NCBI RefSeq assembly: GCF_019145205.1
Contig: NZ_JAHSTT010000009.1
Coordinates: 1-64,000 of the forward strand
Reading direction: 5' to 3'
Length of the DNA stretch: 64,000 bases
Origin: Pseudomonas khavaziana
GTDB taxonomy: Bacteria; Pseudomonadota; Gammaproteobacteria; Pseudomonadales; Pseudomonadaceae
Shown: positions 16,882 to 25,416 of the stretch, piece after piece
How positions within the stretch are numbered: position 1 is the stretch's first letter
How the letters are laid out: each line of letters opens with the position of its first letter
Position numbers and translations under genes: made by a program
The notes under the pieces: generated by a model
Seen by the model: the letters and a program-made list of their open reading frames with translations, nothing else
Told to the model about the DNA's origin: nothing
Databases searched by the model: none

Positions 16882-17865
16882 TTACTGGTTGGAAGCGTCC
16901 GCCGCCTTGATCAGGTCAGCCCCGATCTCGCCTTCGAACTTCTGCCACACCGGGCGCATGGCCTCGCGCCAAAGGGAACGTTGCTCTGGAGTCAGTTCGA
17001 TGATTTCACTGGTCTTGGCGTCGATGATCTTCTGCTTGGCCGACTGGTTCAGCGCTTCGGCCTGTTTGTTTACCTCGACGGTGACCTCGGCCATGATCTG
17101 CGCAAGGGTACTGCGGATATCCGGCGGCAGGCCGTTCCAGAACTTGGCGTTGGTGATCACCATGTAGTCAATCAGGCCGTGGTTGGATTCGGTGAAGTAT
17201 TTCTGCACCTCGTTGACCTTCTGGCTTTCATAGTTCGACCAGGTGTTCTCGGTGCCATTCACGGTGCCGGTCTGCAGCCCTTGATAGACTTCGGCGAAGC
17301 TCATCTTGCGTGGGTTGGCACGGATCGCCTTGAACTGTTCCTCGAGCACGCTGGAGGCTTGCACGCGGAACTTCAGGCCACGGGCGTCCTTGGGTTCATG
17401 CAAGGCCTTGTTGGCGGAGAGCTGCTTGAGGCCGTTGTGCCAATAGGCCAGGCCGAGGATGTTCTTGTCCTGCATCGAGGTCAGCAGCTGCTTGCCCTCG
17501 GCGGCCTGGAAACGGTCGACCGCGGCCAGGTCGTTGAACAGGAACGGCAGGTCGTAGATCTGCACTTGCTTGGTGTACTGCTCGAACTTGGCCAGGGACG
17601 GCGCCAGCATCTGCACATCGCCCAGCAACAGCGCTTCCATTTCCTTGCCATCGCCGAACAGCGATGAGTTGGGGTACACCTCGACCTTGACCTTGCCGGG
17701 CAGGCGTTCTTCAGCGAGTTTTTTGAACAGCAGCGCGCCCTGGCCCTTGGGGGTGTTTTCGGCGACCACATGGGCAAACTTGATCACAATCGGGTCCGCC
17801 GCCTGGGCCAGGCCTGCGGCAAACAAGGTGGCGGCGCACAGCAGCGCCCGAGAAAACTTGAGCAT
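16882..17865 (-). CDS. dctP: TRAP transporter substrate-binding protein (DctP type)
   Basis: A 327-residue exported protein with signal peptide MLKFSRALLCAATLFAAGLA and cleavage near AQA-ADP (residue 22). The DctP family pattern is clear: IVIKFAHVVAENTPKGQGALLFKKLAEER, then GLKFRVQASSVLEEQFKAIRANPRKMSFAEVYQGLQTGTVNGTENT, which includes the conserved arginine that binds the substrate carboxylate. It captures the substrate in the periplasm for DctQM. The ATG has AAGGTGA upstream. A motif shared with the ich upstream region lies about 85 bp before the start, so it likely has its own promoter, controlled like the enzymes. Confidence 0.93.
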   Translation of the reverse strand: MLKFSRALLCAATLFAAGLAQAADPIVIKFAHVVAENTPKGQGALLFKKLAEERLPGKVKVEVYPNSSLFGDGKEMEALLLGDVQMLAPSLAKFEQYTKQVQIYDLPFLFNDLAAVDRFQAAEGKQLLTSMQDKNILGLAYWHNGLKQLSANKALHEPKDARGLKFRVQASSVLEEQFKAIRANPRKMSFAEVYQGLQTGTVNGTENTWSNYESQKVNEVQKYFTESNHGLIDYMVITNAKFWNGLPPDIRSTLAQIMAEVTVEVNKQAEALNQSAKQKIIDAKTSEIIELTPEQRSLWREAMRPVWQKFEGEIGADLIKAADASNQ

Positions 17866-17923
17866 GGGAAATCACCTTCTTATTGTTGTGTTGTCAGGCA
17901 AGGTGCCTGATGTGATGCGTGTT

Positions 17924-17966
17924 GAGAATTTCGAATTTTAGATACCTGCGTTCGGCCTGGCCGAAC
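17924..17966 (-). promoter_or_regulatory. Putative itaconate-regulator operator upstream of dctP
   Basis: GAGAATTT at 17924 is followed 26 bp later by the palindrome GTTCGGCCTGGCCGAAC (17950-17966). The same two parts with the same spacing occur at 23451-23493 upstream of ich. Both palindromes lie 85-88 bp before the downstream start codon. A LysR-type binding site with an adjacent promoter is the best reading. Confidence 0.6.
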
Positions 17967-17983
17967 ACTCCCCCTAACGGTAG

Positions 17984-18799
17984 TTAGAGTTGGGCAGCCA
18001 GTAGTCTTTGTGCCCGCAACAGCACCGGCGCATCCACCATCTGCCCATCAATCTGATACGCCCCTGCCCCATGGGCACCGGCCTCCACCACGCGCTTGGC
18101 CCAGGCCAGGTCTTCGGCGCTGGGCGCCAGCGCCTGGTGAATCACCGGAACCTGCTTGGGATGGATACACAACGCCCCGGCAAAGCCCATTTCATAGGCA
18201 TGCCGGATCGAGCGGCGCAGGCCCTCAGGGTCGTCGATGGCGGGGTGTACGCCGTCCAGCGGTGCGACCAGCCCGGCGGCGCGTGAATGCACGATCAACG
18301 CCAGGCGCGCCTGGTCGAGGGCAAACTCAGCGGCGCGGGAATGGCTGCTCAGGTTGAGGTCCAGGGCCAGGTCCAAGCCACCGAACGACAGCCGCTGCAC
18401 CAGCGGAGCATGGGCAATGTCGGCCACGGCCAACAAGCCGCGAGCGCTTTCGATGATCGGCCAGATGGGTTTGCCGGTGGCAGCCACCACGGCGACCTGG
18501 GCTGCGCTCTCGACCTTGGGTAGCAGCACACCCGCGACATTTGCATGGGCCTTGCAGAACGCCACATCCTCAAAATGCTCGGCGTGCTCCGGCGCATTGA
18601 TACGCACCCACACCTGGGCCCCGGGATGGGCGTGCAAAAACGCCCCCAGGTTGTCCCGGGCCTGGCGTTTGAGCGGTTCTTCCACCGCGTCTTCAAAATC
18701 CACGATCACCGCATCGGCGCCGCTGGCCAGGGCCTTGGCAAACCGCTCCGGGCGGCTGCCCGGCACAAATAACGCTGAACGTACTAGGGGCTTTGGCAT
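17984..18799 (-). CDS. ccl: (S)-citramalyl-CoA lyase (CitE/HpcH family)
   Basis: A 271-residue TIM-barrel lyase of the CitE family. It has MPKPLVRSALFVPGSRPERF, DAVIVDFEDAVEEPLKRQAR with the conserved acidic residues, the metal-binding Glu in WPIIESARGLLAV, and FGGLDLALDL with the second acidic ligand. In the itaconate pathway it splits (S)-citramalyl-CoA into acetyl-CoA and pyruvate, the last step. Position and order match PA0883 (Ccl). No citD, citF or citG genes are near, so it is not citrate lyase. It starts 15 bp after the stop of ict. The gene assignment rests on the family and on the full cluster order. Confidence 0.88.
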   Translation of the reverse strand: MPKPLVRSALFVPGSRPERFAKALASGADAVIVDFEDAVEEPLKRQARDNLGAFLHAHPGAQVWVRINAPEHAEHFEDVAFCKAHANVAGVLLPKVESAAQVAVVAATGKPIWPIIESARGLLAVADIAHAPLVQRLSFGGLDLALDLNLSSHSRAAEFALDQARLALIVHSRAAGLVAPLDGVHPAIDDPEGLRRSIRHAYEMGFAGALCIHPKQVPVIHQALAPSAEDLAWAKRVVEAGAHGAGAYQIDGQMVDAPVLLRAQRLLAAQL

Positions 18800-18814
18800 C
18801 GCTGAAATTCCTGG

Positions 18815-20008
18815 TTAGATAACGCCGCGTGCACGCAGGCTGTCGATGGTGTCGGCGCAATAACCCAGCTGGTCGAGGATGCCCTGGCTGTGTTGTCCCA
18901 AAGCCGGCACGCCATCCATGCGTGGGGTAAACGCGGCATTGCGGGCCGGTGGCAACAGCGACGGCAACGGCCCGGCCGGGCTGTCGACTTCGCGCCAGCT
19001 GTCACGGGCCTTGAGTTGCGGGTGGTCCCACACGCCTTGCATATCGTTGACCCGGGCGCTGGCGATCTGCGCGTGCTCCAGGCGCTGGATCAGCGCCTCG
19101 GCGTCCAACTGGGCAAAGCTTGCGACAATGATCTGGCGCAGCGCGTCGCGGTTGGCCGAACGCTTGAAATTGGCGCTGAAACGTTCGTCCGTCGCCAGCG
19201 CAGGGGTGAGCAATACCTTGTCGCAGAACGCCGCCCACTCACGCTCGTTCTGCAACCCGAGCATCACCGTACTGCCGTCACCGGTGGGAAACGGCCCGTA
19301 GGGGTAAATCGTCGAATGCGCCGCGCCGGCACGCGGTGGCGGTGGCGCGCCGTCGAAGGCGTAGTACATCGGGTAACCCATCCACTCCACCAGGCTTTCG
19401 AGCATGCTCACGTCGATGCGGCTGCCTTTGCCGGTCTTGCCACGCAGCAGCAGCGCCGAAAGGATGCCGCTGTAGGCGTACATGCCGGCGGAGATATCGG
19501 CGATGGAGCAACCGGCCTTGGCCATTTGCTCGTCACCCGGGCCACCGGTCACCGAGAGAAAGCCGCCTTCACTCTGGATCAACAGGTCGTAGGCTTTCTT
19601 TTTCTCGTAGGGCCCGCCTTCGCCGTAGCCGGAAATATCACAGACGATCAGCCGCGGGAAACGCTCATGCAGCGCCTCGAACGACAAGCCCATGCGCGCC
19701 GCCGCGCCGGGGGCCAGGTTCTGCACCAGCACATCGGCATCGGCGAGCAACGCCTCGAGAATGGCGCCCGCCTCGTCCTGCTTGAGGTCCAGGGTCAGGC
19801 TCTCTTTTGAACGGTTGGTCCAGACGAAATGCGACGCCAGGCCACGCACGCGCTCGTCATAGCCCCGGGCAAAGTCACCGGCACCGGGGCGCTCGACCTT
19901 GATCACCCGGGCGCCGAGATCGGCCAGTTGGCGGGTGCAGAATGGCGCGGCAATCGCGTGTTCCAGGCTGACGACGGTAATGCCGTCCAGCGGTCGTTGG
20001 TTACTCAT
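18815..20008 (-). CDS. ict: Succinyl-CoA:itaconate CoA-transferase (CaiB/BaiF family)
   Basis: A 397-residue class III CoA-transferase. Seen motifs are LDGITVVSLEHAIAAPFCTRQLADLGARVIKVERPGAGDF at the N-terminus and the catalytic Asp171 in CSIADISAGMYAYSGILSAL. Class III enzymes pass CoA through an aspartyl-CoA thioester. In the itaconate route it makes itaconyl-CoA using succinyl-CoA as donor. It corresponds in order to PA0882. It lies 10 bp downstream of the MmgE/PrpD gene and 15 bp upstream of ccl, which is consistent with one transcript. The start ATG has GAGGGA nearby. Confidence 0.88.
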   Translation of the reverse strand: MSNQRPLDGITVVSLEHAIAAPFCTRQLADLGARVIKVERPGAGDFARGYDERVRGLASHFVWTNRSKESLTLDLKQDEAGAILEALLADADVLVQNLAPGAAARMGLSFEALHERFPRLIVCDISGYGEGGPYEKKKAYDLLIQSEGGFLSVTGGPGDEQMAKAGCSIADISAGMYAYSGILSALLLRGKTGKGSRIDVSMLESLVEWMGYPMYYAFDGAPPPPRAGAAHSTIYPYGPFPTGDGSTVMLGLQNEREWAAFCDKVLLTPALATDERFSANFKRSANRDALRQIIVASFAQLDAEALIQRLEHAQIASARVNDMQGVWDHPQLKARDSWREVDSPAGPLPSLLPPARNAAFTPRMDGVPALGQHSQGILDQLGYCADTIDSLRARGVI

Positions 20009-20018
20009 GACAAATCCC

Positions 20019-21368
20019 TCAAAGCCAATGGGCCATGGACGCGGTGTGACGCAGGTTCCACACCTGCTCGATCAGGCCATTGGCCTGGGCCGGTGTGCGG
20101 GCACCGCTGAAATGGGTCAGGCGCTGGAACTTGTCCGCCAGTTCGGCGCGACTCAGGCTGTTGCCTGGGTCGCCCTTGGGCTCGTCGATGGCGCCGTGCA
20201 ACGTGCGGCCATCGGTGGTGGTGACGGTGACGCGGCCCAGCCAGCGTTGCGGGTAGGCAGCATCGACCTCCGGATCGAGGGTCATGCTGACCTTGTCGCG
20301 AAAGGCCGCGACGGCGGGGTCGTTCAACGCCAGTTCATGGAACTCAGGCAAACCCGCCTTGCCATGCACGGCGATCAGGCCGAGCACGGTGCCCATGGAG
20401 AATTTGGCCTGGTGCACCGTGGTCGGCACCGTCACTCGACCGAGCACATCGATGGCGCCTTGGTGCACGCGGGTCTGTACCCGAGCAATCTGTGGGGCGC
20501 TCAAGCCTTCGCGCTGCATCACCGCCAACAGCGCATCGGCGGCGGGGTGGGTGTGGCGGCAGGAGGCGTGGAATTTAAACGAGGTTTCCACCAGCGCCCA
20601 ACGGCTGCCCAGGCCGGCGGATAATTTGCCGGGCTCGGCATCAGTAGACATGCCCGCCGCCAGGCCCTGGTCGCCTTCCAGGATATTGCGTGCGCCGGTC
20701 AAGCCATCGGCGGTGAGATAGGCCGCCAGCAAGCCGTCCGCCGCGGCCTTGGCCGTATGCAGTTGCTTGGAGTCGGCGGCATCGCGCAAGAACTCCCACA
20801 GCCCTGCCGCCTGGGTGCCGGCGCTGCCGAGCAGGTTGATGAACTGTTCCTGGTTGAAATCGAGCAACTTGCCCACCGCGACCGCCGCCGCCAGGGTGCC
20901 GACCGTGGCCGTGGTGTGAAAGATGCGATAGTGGGAGCGCCCCATGAATTCACCGATGCGAATCCCAGCCTCATAACCGGCCACCGAGGCCAACAACAAC
21001 TCGCGGCCTGACTTGTTGAGGTCCTGGGCAGCGGCCAAAGCGGCAGGAAACACCACCGTGGCCGGGTGCAGCACCGAGCTGTTGTGCAGGTCATCCTGCT
21101 CCACCAGATGGGATGAGGCCGCGTTGACCAACGCGGCAAAATACGCGCTGGTGCCGGTGCCGTTGACGATCACCTGGGCCGCTCCGCTGCTCGGCCCCAT
21201 CTTCTGCGCATAACGTTCGAACAGTGGAATCGGATGGGCGCCCTGGCTGGCCAGCGCCGAAGCGAGCCAATCCAGATACAGCTCTTCGATGCGCGCCAGT
21301 ACCGGCTCGGGCACCTGTTGGTACGTCAGATCGGCGAGAAAACGGCACAGGGCCTGGGTATCACGCAT
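20019..21368 (-). CDS. MmgE/PrpD family protein of the itaconate cluster
   Basis: A 449-residue protein of the MmgE/PrpD family, which includes 2-methylcitrate dehydratase and cis-aconitate decarboxylase (CadA, ACOD1/IRG1). Family patterns are seen: an all-helical N-terminal domain with SSHLVEQDDLHNSSVLHPA (the usual E-x-D-D region) and LASVAGYEAGIRIGEFMGRSHYRIFHTTATVGTLAAA. It corresponds to PA0881 in the P. aeruginosa cluster. Its reaction is not needed for the three-step pathway, so it may act on a related C5 or C6 acid. It sits between the acyl-CoA dehydrogenase and ict with 10 bp gaps. Substrate not assignable from the sequence. Confidence 0.85.
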   Translation of the reverse strand: MRDTQALCRFLADLTYQQVPEPVLARIEELYLDWLASALASQGAHPIPLFERYAQKMGPSSGAAQVIVNGTGTSAYFAALVNAASSHLVEQDDLHNSSVLHPATVVFPAALAAAQDLNKSGRELLLASVAGYEAGIRIGEFMGRSHYRIFHTTATVGTLAAAVAVGKLLDFNQEQFINLLGSAGTQAAGLWEFLRDAADSKQLHTAKAAADGLLAAYLTADGLTGARNILEGDQGLAAGMSTDAEPGKLSAGLGSRWALVETSFKFHASCRHTHPAADALLAVMQREGLSAPQIARVQTRVHQGAIDVLGRVTVPTTVHQAKFSMGTVLGLIAVHGKAGLPEFHELALNDPAVAAFRDKVSMTLDPEVDAAYPQRWLGRVTVTTTDGRTLHGAIDEPKGDPGNSLSRAELADKFQRLTHFSGARTPAQANGLIEQVWNLRHTASMAHWL

Positions 21369-21378
21369 GCTCAGGCCC

Positions 21379-22542
21379 TCAGAAGCTACGTGGCAGTTCG
21401 AGCAAATGCTCGGCCACGTAGGACAGGATCAGGTTGGTGGAGATCGGCGCCACCTGGTACAGGCGGGTCTCGCGGAATTTGCGCTCCACGTCGTATTCGC
21501 AGGCAAAGCCAAAACCGCCGTGGGTTTGCAGGCAGGCGTTGGCCGCTTCCCAGGACGCCTTGGCCGCCAGGTACTTGGCCATGTTGGCGCTGGCCCCGGC
21601 GTGCTTGCCGCTGTCGTATTCCTCACAGGCGCGCCAGCGCATCAGGTCGGCCGCTTCGATCTCGATATGGGCCTCGGCAATCGGGAACTGCACGCCCTGG
21701 TTCTGGCCGATGGGCCGGCCAAACACCACGCGGTCGCGGGCGTAGGCGCTGGCCTTTTCGATAAACCAACGACCGTCACCGATGCATTCGGCGGCGATCA
21801 GGGTGCGCTCGGCATTCAGGCCATCGAGGATGTACTTGAAGCCCTTGCCCTCCTCGCCAATCAGGCTGTCAGCGGGCAACTCGAGGTTGTCGAAGAACAG
21901 CTCGTTGGTCTCGTGGTTGACCATATTGGCGATGGGCTGCACGGTCAGGCCGTTACCGATGGCGTCGCGCAGGTCGACCAGGAAGATCGACATGCCTTCG
22001 GACTTTTTCTTCACCTCGGCCAAGGGCGTGGTGCGCGCCAGCAGGATCATCAGGTCGGAGTGCTGCACCCGCGAGATCCAGACTTTCTGACCGTTGATCA
22101 CGTATTTGTCGCCACGTTTGATCGCGGTGGTCTTGATCTTGGTGGTGTCGGTGCCGGTGGTCGGCTCGGTGACGCCCATCGACTGCAGGCGCAGCTCACC
22201 GCTGGCCAGCTTGGGCAGGTAGAAGCGTTTCTGCGCCTCACTGCCGTGACGCAACAGGGTGAACATGTTGTACATCTGGCCGTGCACGGTGCCGGAATTG
22301 CCGCCGCAGCGGTTGACCTCCTCGAGGATCACCGAGGCTTCGGCCAGCCCCAGGCCGGAGCCGCCGTACGCCTCGGGAATCATCGCCGACAGCCAACCGG
22401 CGTCGGTCAGCGCCTTGACGAAGGCTTCGGGAAAGCCCTTTTGTTCATCGATACTGCGCCAGTAGGCGGCATCGAACTCGGCGCACAAGGCGCGCACGCC
22501 TTCGCGGATGGCATTGAGTTCTTCATTGTCATGGGGGTTCAT
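21379..22542 (-). CDS. Acyl-CoA dehydrogenase of the itaconate cluster
   Basis: A 387-residue flavoprotein of the acyl-CoA dehydrogenase family. The signature regions are MGVTEPTTGTDTTKIKTTA (substrate-binding loop), YVINGQKVWISRVQHSDLMI, and CLQTHGGFGFACEYDVERKFRETRLYQVAPISTN near the C-terminus. It oxidises an acyl-CoA to the enoyl-CoA with electrons going to ETF. It matches PA0879 in order. Its role in itaconate use is accessory or unknown; it could feed methylsuccinyl-CoA into the pathway, which is inference. The ATG at 22540-22542 is chosen because the frame extension upstream overlaps ich. Confidence 0.9.
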   Translation of the reverse strand: MNPHDNEELNAIREGVRALCAEFDAAYWRSIDEQKGFPEAFVKALTDAGWLSAMIPEAYGGSGLGLAEASVILEEVNRCGGNSGTVHGQMYNMFTLLRHGSEAQKRFYLPKLASGELRLQSMGVTEPTTGTDTTKIKTTAIKRGDKYVINGQKVWISRVQHSDLMILLARTTPLAEVKKKSEGMSIFLVDLRDAIGNGLTVQPIANMVNHETNELFFDNLELPADSLIGEEGKGFKYILDGLNAERTLIAAECIGDGRWFIEKASAYARDRVVFGRPIGQNQGVQFPIAEAHIEIEAADLMRWRACEEYDSGKHAGASANMAKYLAAKASWEAANACLQTHGGFGFACEYDVERKFRETRLYQVAPISTNLILSYVAEHLLELPRSF

Positions 22543-22570
22543 TAACGGCTCTCCGCCTGTTGTTCTTGGA

Positions 22571-23389
22571 TTATTCGAAATGCACCTGGGCGGTCTGCGC
22601 CAGGCCTTCGGCATTGCCGGCCCAGAGTTCTGCGACCCCGGGTGCGCAGATGCGCCCGCCCACCTCAAACGGTTGCGGCGCAATCAATGGGCGTACGCCG
22701 CGATAGCTGAAACGACGCAGCGTCGCGTCGGGATGCGCCCGGCAGAACGCCCGCAGGTTCAAGGTGGCGATCAGCGGGCCATGCACCACCAGGCCGGCAT
22801 AACCTTCGGTACCGGTGACATAGGGGTAGTCGTAGTGGATGCGGTGGCCGTTGAAGGTCACGGCGCTGTAGCGGAACAACAAGGTGGGCGTCGGCTCGAC
22901 CGTCTCCGTCCATTCGCCCTGGGCCAGGGCATCGCCACTGCCGGTCTTGGGCGGTGTGGGTTCGCGGTAAACGATGTCCTGTTCCTCGCGGATCGCCAGA
23001 CGACCGTCCTGGGAGTAGTCATGGCGCACGGTGACAAACAGCAACGCGCCGGTGCGCCCGGCCTTTTCTTCGACCTGGGTGATGGTCGACACACGGGCGG
23101 CCGCCTCGCCGGCACGCAGCGGGTGCAGGAATTCGATACGCCCACCGGCCCACATGCGATTGCGATTATCGGCCGGCGGCAGGAAGCCGCCGCGGGCCGG
23201 ATGACCGTCGCTGCCCAAGGCCGATTCCGGCAGTGGGTCCTGGAAGAAGCACCATTGCCAAAGTGGCGCAACGGCTTCGCCCTCGGCAGGCACGCTTTCC
23301 CCCAACGTAGCGGCGATACGCTTGAGCAGGTTATGGCTCAGGTGGTCGTGGGCGGTTTCACTTCGGCCGATCCAATCAGTGGCACTCAT
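22571..23389 (-). CDS. ich: Itaconyl-CoA hydratase (MaoC/HTD2-like dehydratase)
   Basis: A 272-residue two-domain hot-dog hydratase of the FAS1-like/HTD2 type. The N-terminal half has GGFLPPADNRNRMWAGGRIEF, typical of mesaconyl-C4-CoA hydratases; the C-terminal half has VTFNGHRIHYDYPYVTGTEGYAGLVVHGPLIATL with the catalytic N-x-x-x-x-H of MaoC domains. In this pathway it hydrates itaconyl-CoA to (S)-citramalyl-CoA. It corresponds to PA0878, first gene of the operon. I chose the ATG at 23387-23389, since the frame upstream has no homology look and overlaps the operator motif. Confidence 0.88.
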   Translation of the reverse strand: MSATDWIGRSETAHDHLSHNLLKRIAATLGESVPAEGEAVAPLWQWCFFQDPLPESALGSDGHPARGGFLPPADNRNRMWAGGRIEFLHPLRAGEAAARVSTITQVEEKAGRTGALLFVTVRHDYSQDGRLAIREEQDIVYREPTPPKTGSGDALAQGEWTETVEPTPTLLFRYSAVTFNGHRIHYDYPYVTGTEGYAGLVVHGPLIATLNLRAFCRAHPDATLRRFSYRGVRPLIAPQPFEVGGRICAPGVAELWAGNAEGLAQTAQVHFE

Positions 23390-23450
23390 CGGGTGCAGAT
23401 CCTCAGGCAGTGGGTATCTGCTGCCGATCATGCAAGGGCCTGGCCGTTCT

Positions 23451-23493
23451 GAGAATTTGCATTTCAATAATCCAGCGTTCGGTTATGCTGAAC
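23451..23493 (-). promoter_or_regulatory. Putative itaconate-regulator operator upstream of ich
   Basis: GAGAATTT at 23451 and the palindrome GTTCGGTTATGCTGAAC at 23477-23493 repeat the arrangement found before dctP, with the same 26-bp offset. It lies 88 bp upstream of the ich start and between ich and the divergent LysR gene, where such an operator is expected. Confidence 0.65.
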
Positions 23494-23524
23494 GCCAACT
23501 TACAAAAAAACGCCGCATCCCCAA

Positions 23525-23612
23525 TGTGGGAGGGGGCTTGCTCCCGATGGCGGTGGGTCAGTACCCAATGTGCTAGCTGATACACCGCTATCGGGAGCAA
23601 GCCCCCTCCCAC
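23525..23612. repeat. REPIN between the ich operator and the LysR gene
   Basis: A complete REPIN with arms TGTGGGAGGGGGCTTGCTCC and GGAGCAAGCCCCCTCCCACC. It enlarges the divergent promoter region to 270 bp and separates the regulator from the operon operator. Confidence 0.88.
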
Positions 23613-23659
23613 CTTGGATTTTCATGGTGATGAGGTTGGTGTTCCTATCCGGAGTTTTT

Positions 23660-24550
23660 ATGCATTTTGATCTCGCCGACCTGCGCCTGTTTATCCATAT
23701 CGCCGAATCCCCCAGCCTGACCCAGGGCGCCAAGCGGGCTTTCCTCTCGCCGGCCGCCGCCAGTGCGCGAATCAAGGCCCTGGAAGGCCAGCTCGACACC
23801 CGCCTGTTGTACCGCGACAGCCGTGGGGTGGAGATCACCCCGGCAGGCGAACGCCTGTTGCACCACGCCCGGTTGATCATGCGCCAGGTCGATTACCTGA
23901 AAAGCGAGTTCACCCAATACGGCGTGGATTCGGCCGGGCATATCCGCATCTTCGCCAACACCACGGCGGTCACCGAGTTCTTGCCGGAAGTGCTGGCGGG
24001 CTTTTTGTCCCAGCGGCCGGGGGTGACCGTTGACCTGCAGGAGCGCCTGTCCCGGGATATCGTACGCGGCGTGCTCGATGGCACCAGTGACATGGGCATC
24101 ATTGCCGGCCCCGTAGAAGCGTCGGGTTTGCAAGTGCTGCATTTCAGCACCGATGAACTGGTGCTGATGGTGCCGGTCGGGCATCCCCTGGCAGACCAGC
24201 CGTCGGTCACCCTGGAGCAGACCCTGGCATACCAGCATATCGGCCTGCATGAAGGCAGCACGCTATTGAGCTTTTTGCGCGAACACGTCGAGCGCCTGGG
24301 CAAGCAGTTGTCGCTGCGCATCCAGGTCTCGAGCTTCGAAGCGATCTGCCGGATGGTCGAGGCCGGAGTGGGCATCGGCATCATTCCCGAGTCCGCCGCC
24401 CTGCGCCACAGCCGCACCATGCAGTTGGTGACCGTGAAGCTGGACGAGCCCTGGGCAATTCGCGAACGCAGCATCCTGGTGCGCGAATTGGAGGCGCTGC
24501 CGGGGACCATTCGCGCACTGATCGCTACCTTGATGCCGGAAAACGCCTAA
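23660..24550 (+). CDS. LysR-type regulator of the itaconate cluster (ItcR/RipR-like)
   Basis: A 296-residue LysR protein. The helix-turn-helix is DLRLFIHIAESPSLTQGAKRAFLSPAAASARIKALEGQLDTRLLYRD; the effector domain follows with the hinge near residue 90. It is divergent from ich, as PA0877 is from PA0878 in P. aeruginosa, where the LysR protein (called ItcR or RipR) activates the operon with itaconate. The ATG at 23660 has CCGGAG upstream. By position and by the shared motif at 23451 and 17924, it most likely activates both the enzyme genes and the TRAP genes. The effector is inferred from the cluster, not from the protein itself. Confidence 0.85.
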   Translation: MHFDLADLRLFIHIAESPSLTQGAKRAFLSPAAASARIKALEGQLDTRLLYRDSRGVEITPAGERLLHHARLIMRQVDYLKSEFTQYGVDSAGHIRIFANTTAVTEFLPEVLAGFLSQRPGVTVDLQERLSRDIVRGVLDGTSDMGIIAGPVEASGLQVLHFSTDELVLMVPVGHPLADQPSVTLEQTLAYQHIGLHEGSTLLSFLREHVERLGKQLSLRIQVSSFEAICRMVEAGVGIGIIPESAALRHSRTMQLVTVKLDEPWAIRERSILVRELEALPGTIRALIATLMPENA

Positions 24551-24583
24551 GCTTGAACGTCACCTTGCCAGAGGAGACGCCCC

Positions 24584-25072
24584 ATGCAACTCGAAGGATC
24601 CTGCCATTGTGGCGCTGTGACATTCAGCCTGACCAGCGCCCACCCCTACCCTTACCAGCGCTGCTACTGCTCGATCTGCCGCAAGACCCAGGGCGGCGGC
24701 GGATACGCGATCAACCTGGGCGGTGACGCCAAGAGCTTGAAGGTACGCGGGCGCAAACAGATTTCCATCTACCACGCCAAGCTCAAGCCCGAGGGCGCCA
24801 GCCGTGCCCATGCGAGCAGCGCCGAGCGGCATTTCTGCTCCCGGTGCGGCAGCGGCCTGTGGCTGTTCAGCCCGCAGTGGCCGGAACTGATCCACCCGTT
24901 TGCCTCGGCCATCGACACGCCGCTGCCGGTGCCGCCGGAACACACGCACTTGATGCTGGGCTCCAAGGCGCCGTGGGTGGAGGTCAGTGTGCGCAAGGGT
25001 GACTTGCGGTTCGATGAATACCCTGATGAATCGATTGCCGATTGGCATGAGCGTTTGGGGCTTGTGGGTTAA
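24584..25072 (+). CDS. GFA-family (CENP-V/GFA domain) zinc protein
   Basis: A 162-residue protein with the GFA zinc-binding layout: SCHCGAVTFSL with Cys7 and Cys9, RCYCSICRKTQGGGGYAINLG with three more cysteines near residues 27-32, and a later FCSRCGSGLW pair. The domain is named after the glutathione-dependent formaldehyde-activating enzyme Gfa, but most members have no proven activity. It starts 33 bp after the LysR gene on the same strand and could be carried on the same transcript, though it is not part of the known itaconate cluster. No signal peptide is seen. Confidence 0.85.
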   Translation: MQLEGSCHCGAVTFSLTSAHPYPYQRCYCSICRKTQGGGGYAINLGGDAKSLKVRGRKQISIYHAKLKPEGASRAHASSAERHFCSRCGSGLWLFSPQWPELIHPFASAIDTPLPVPPEHTHLMLGSKAPWVEVSVRKGDLRFDEYPDESIADWHERLGLVG

Positions 25073-25100
25073 TAGAGGTTTGAAAATGTGGGAGGGCAAG

Positions 25101-25263
25101 CCCTAATGCCAGTCAGTTAAGGCTCTTTTGTAGGAGCGAGCTTGCTCGCGAAAAACTTACAGGCGCCGCGTTCATTCAGCAAACACGCGTTATCGTTGAC
25201 GTTTTACGCGAGCAAGCTCGCTCCTACAGAAGGCGATGACCGCTTAACTGACTGGCATTAGGG
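25101..25263. mobile_element. 163-bp inverted-repeat element inserted in a REP (copy 2)
   Basis: The element has the same terminal repeats and the same length as copies at 4912 and 55928. It is inserted in opposite orientation into a short REP hairpin; CAAG is present on both sides (25097-25100 and 25264-25267), extendable to the 10-mer GGGCAAGCCC. The inner REP arms are GAGCGAGCTTGCTCGCGAAA and a complement with one change (TTTTACGCGAGC). It lies in the gap between the GFA and beta-lactamase-fold genes. Confidence 0.7.
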
Positions 25264-25416
25264 CAAGCCCCCTCCCACAGGTGTTGCGCCATACTCAAGT
25301 AATGTGGAGCAGTAACCGTTAACAGTCTTTGACAGTTTCCCGACAAAGCACTCAAAGATTGTTGGCCAGCGCCGCCCTAGCATTCGAGCATCCAAATACC
25401 ACTCGGGTGCTCTTCC

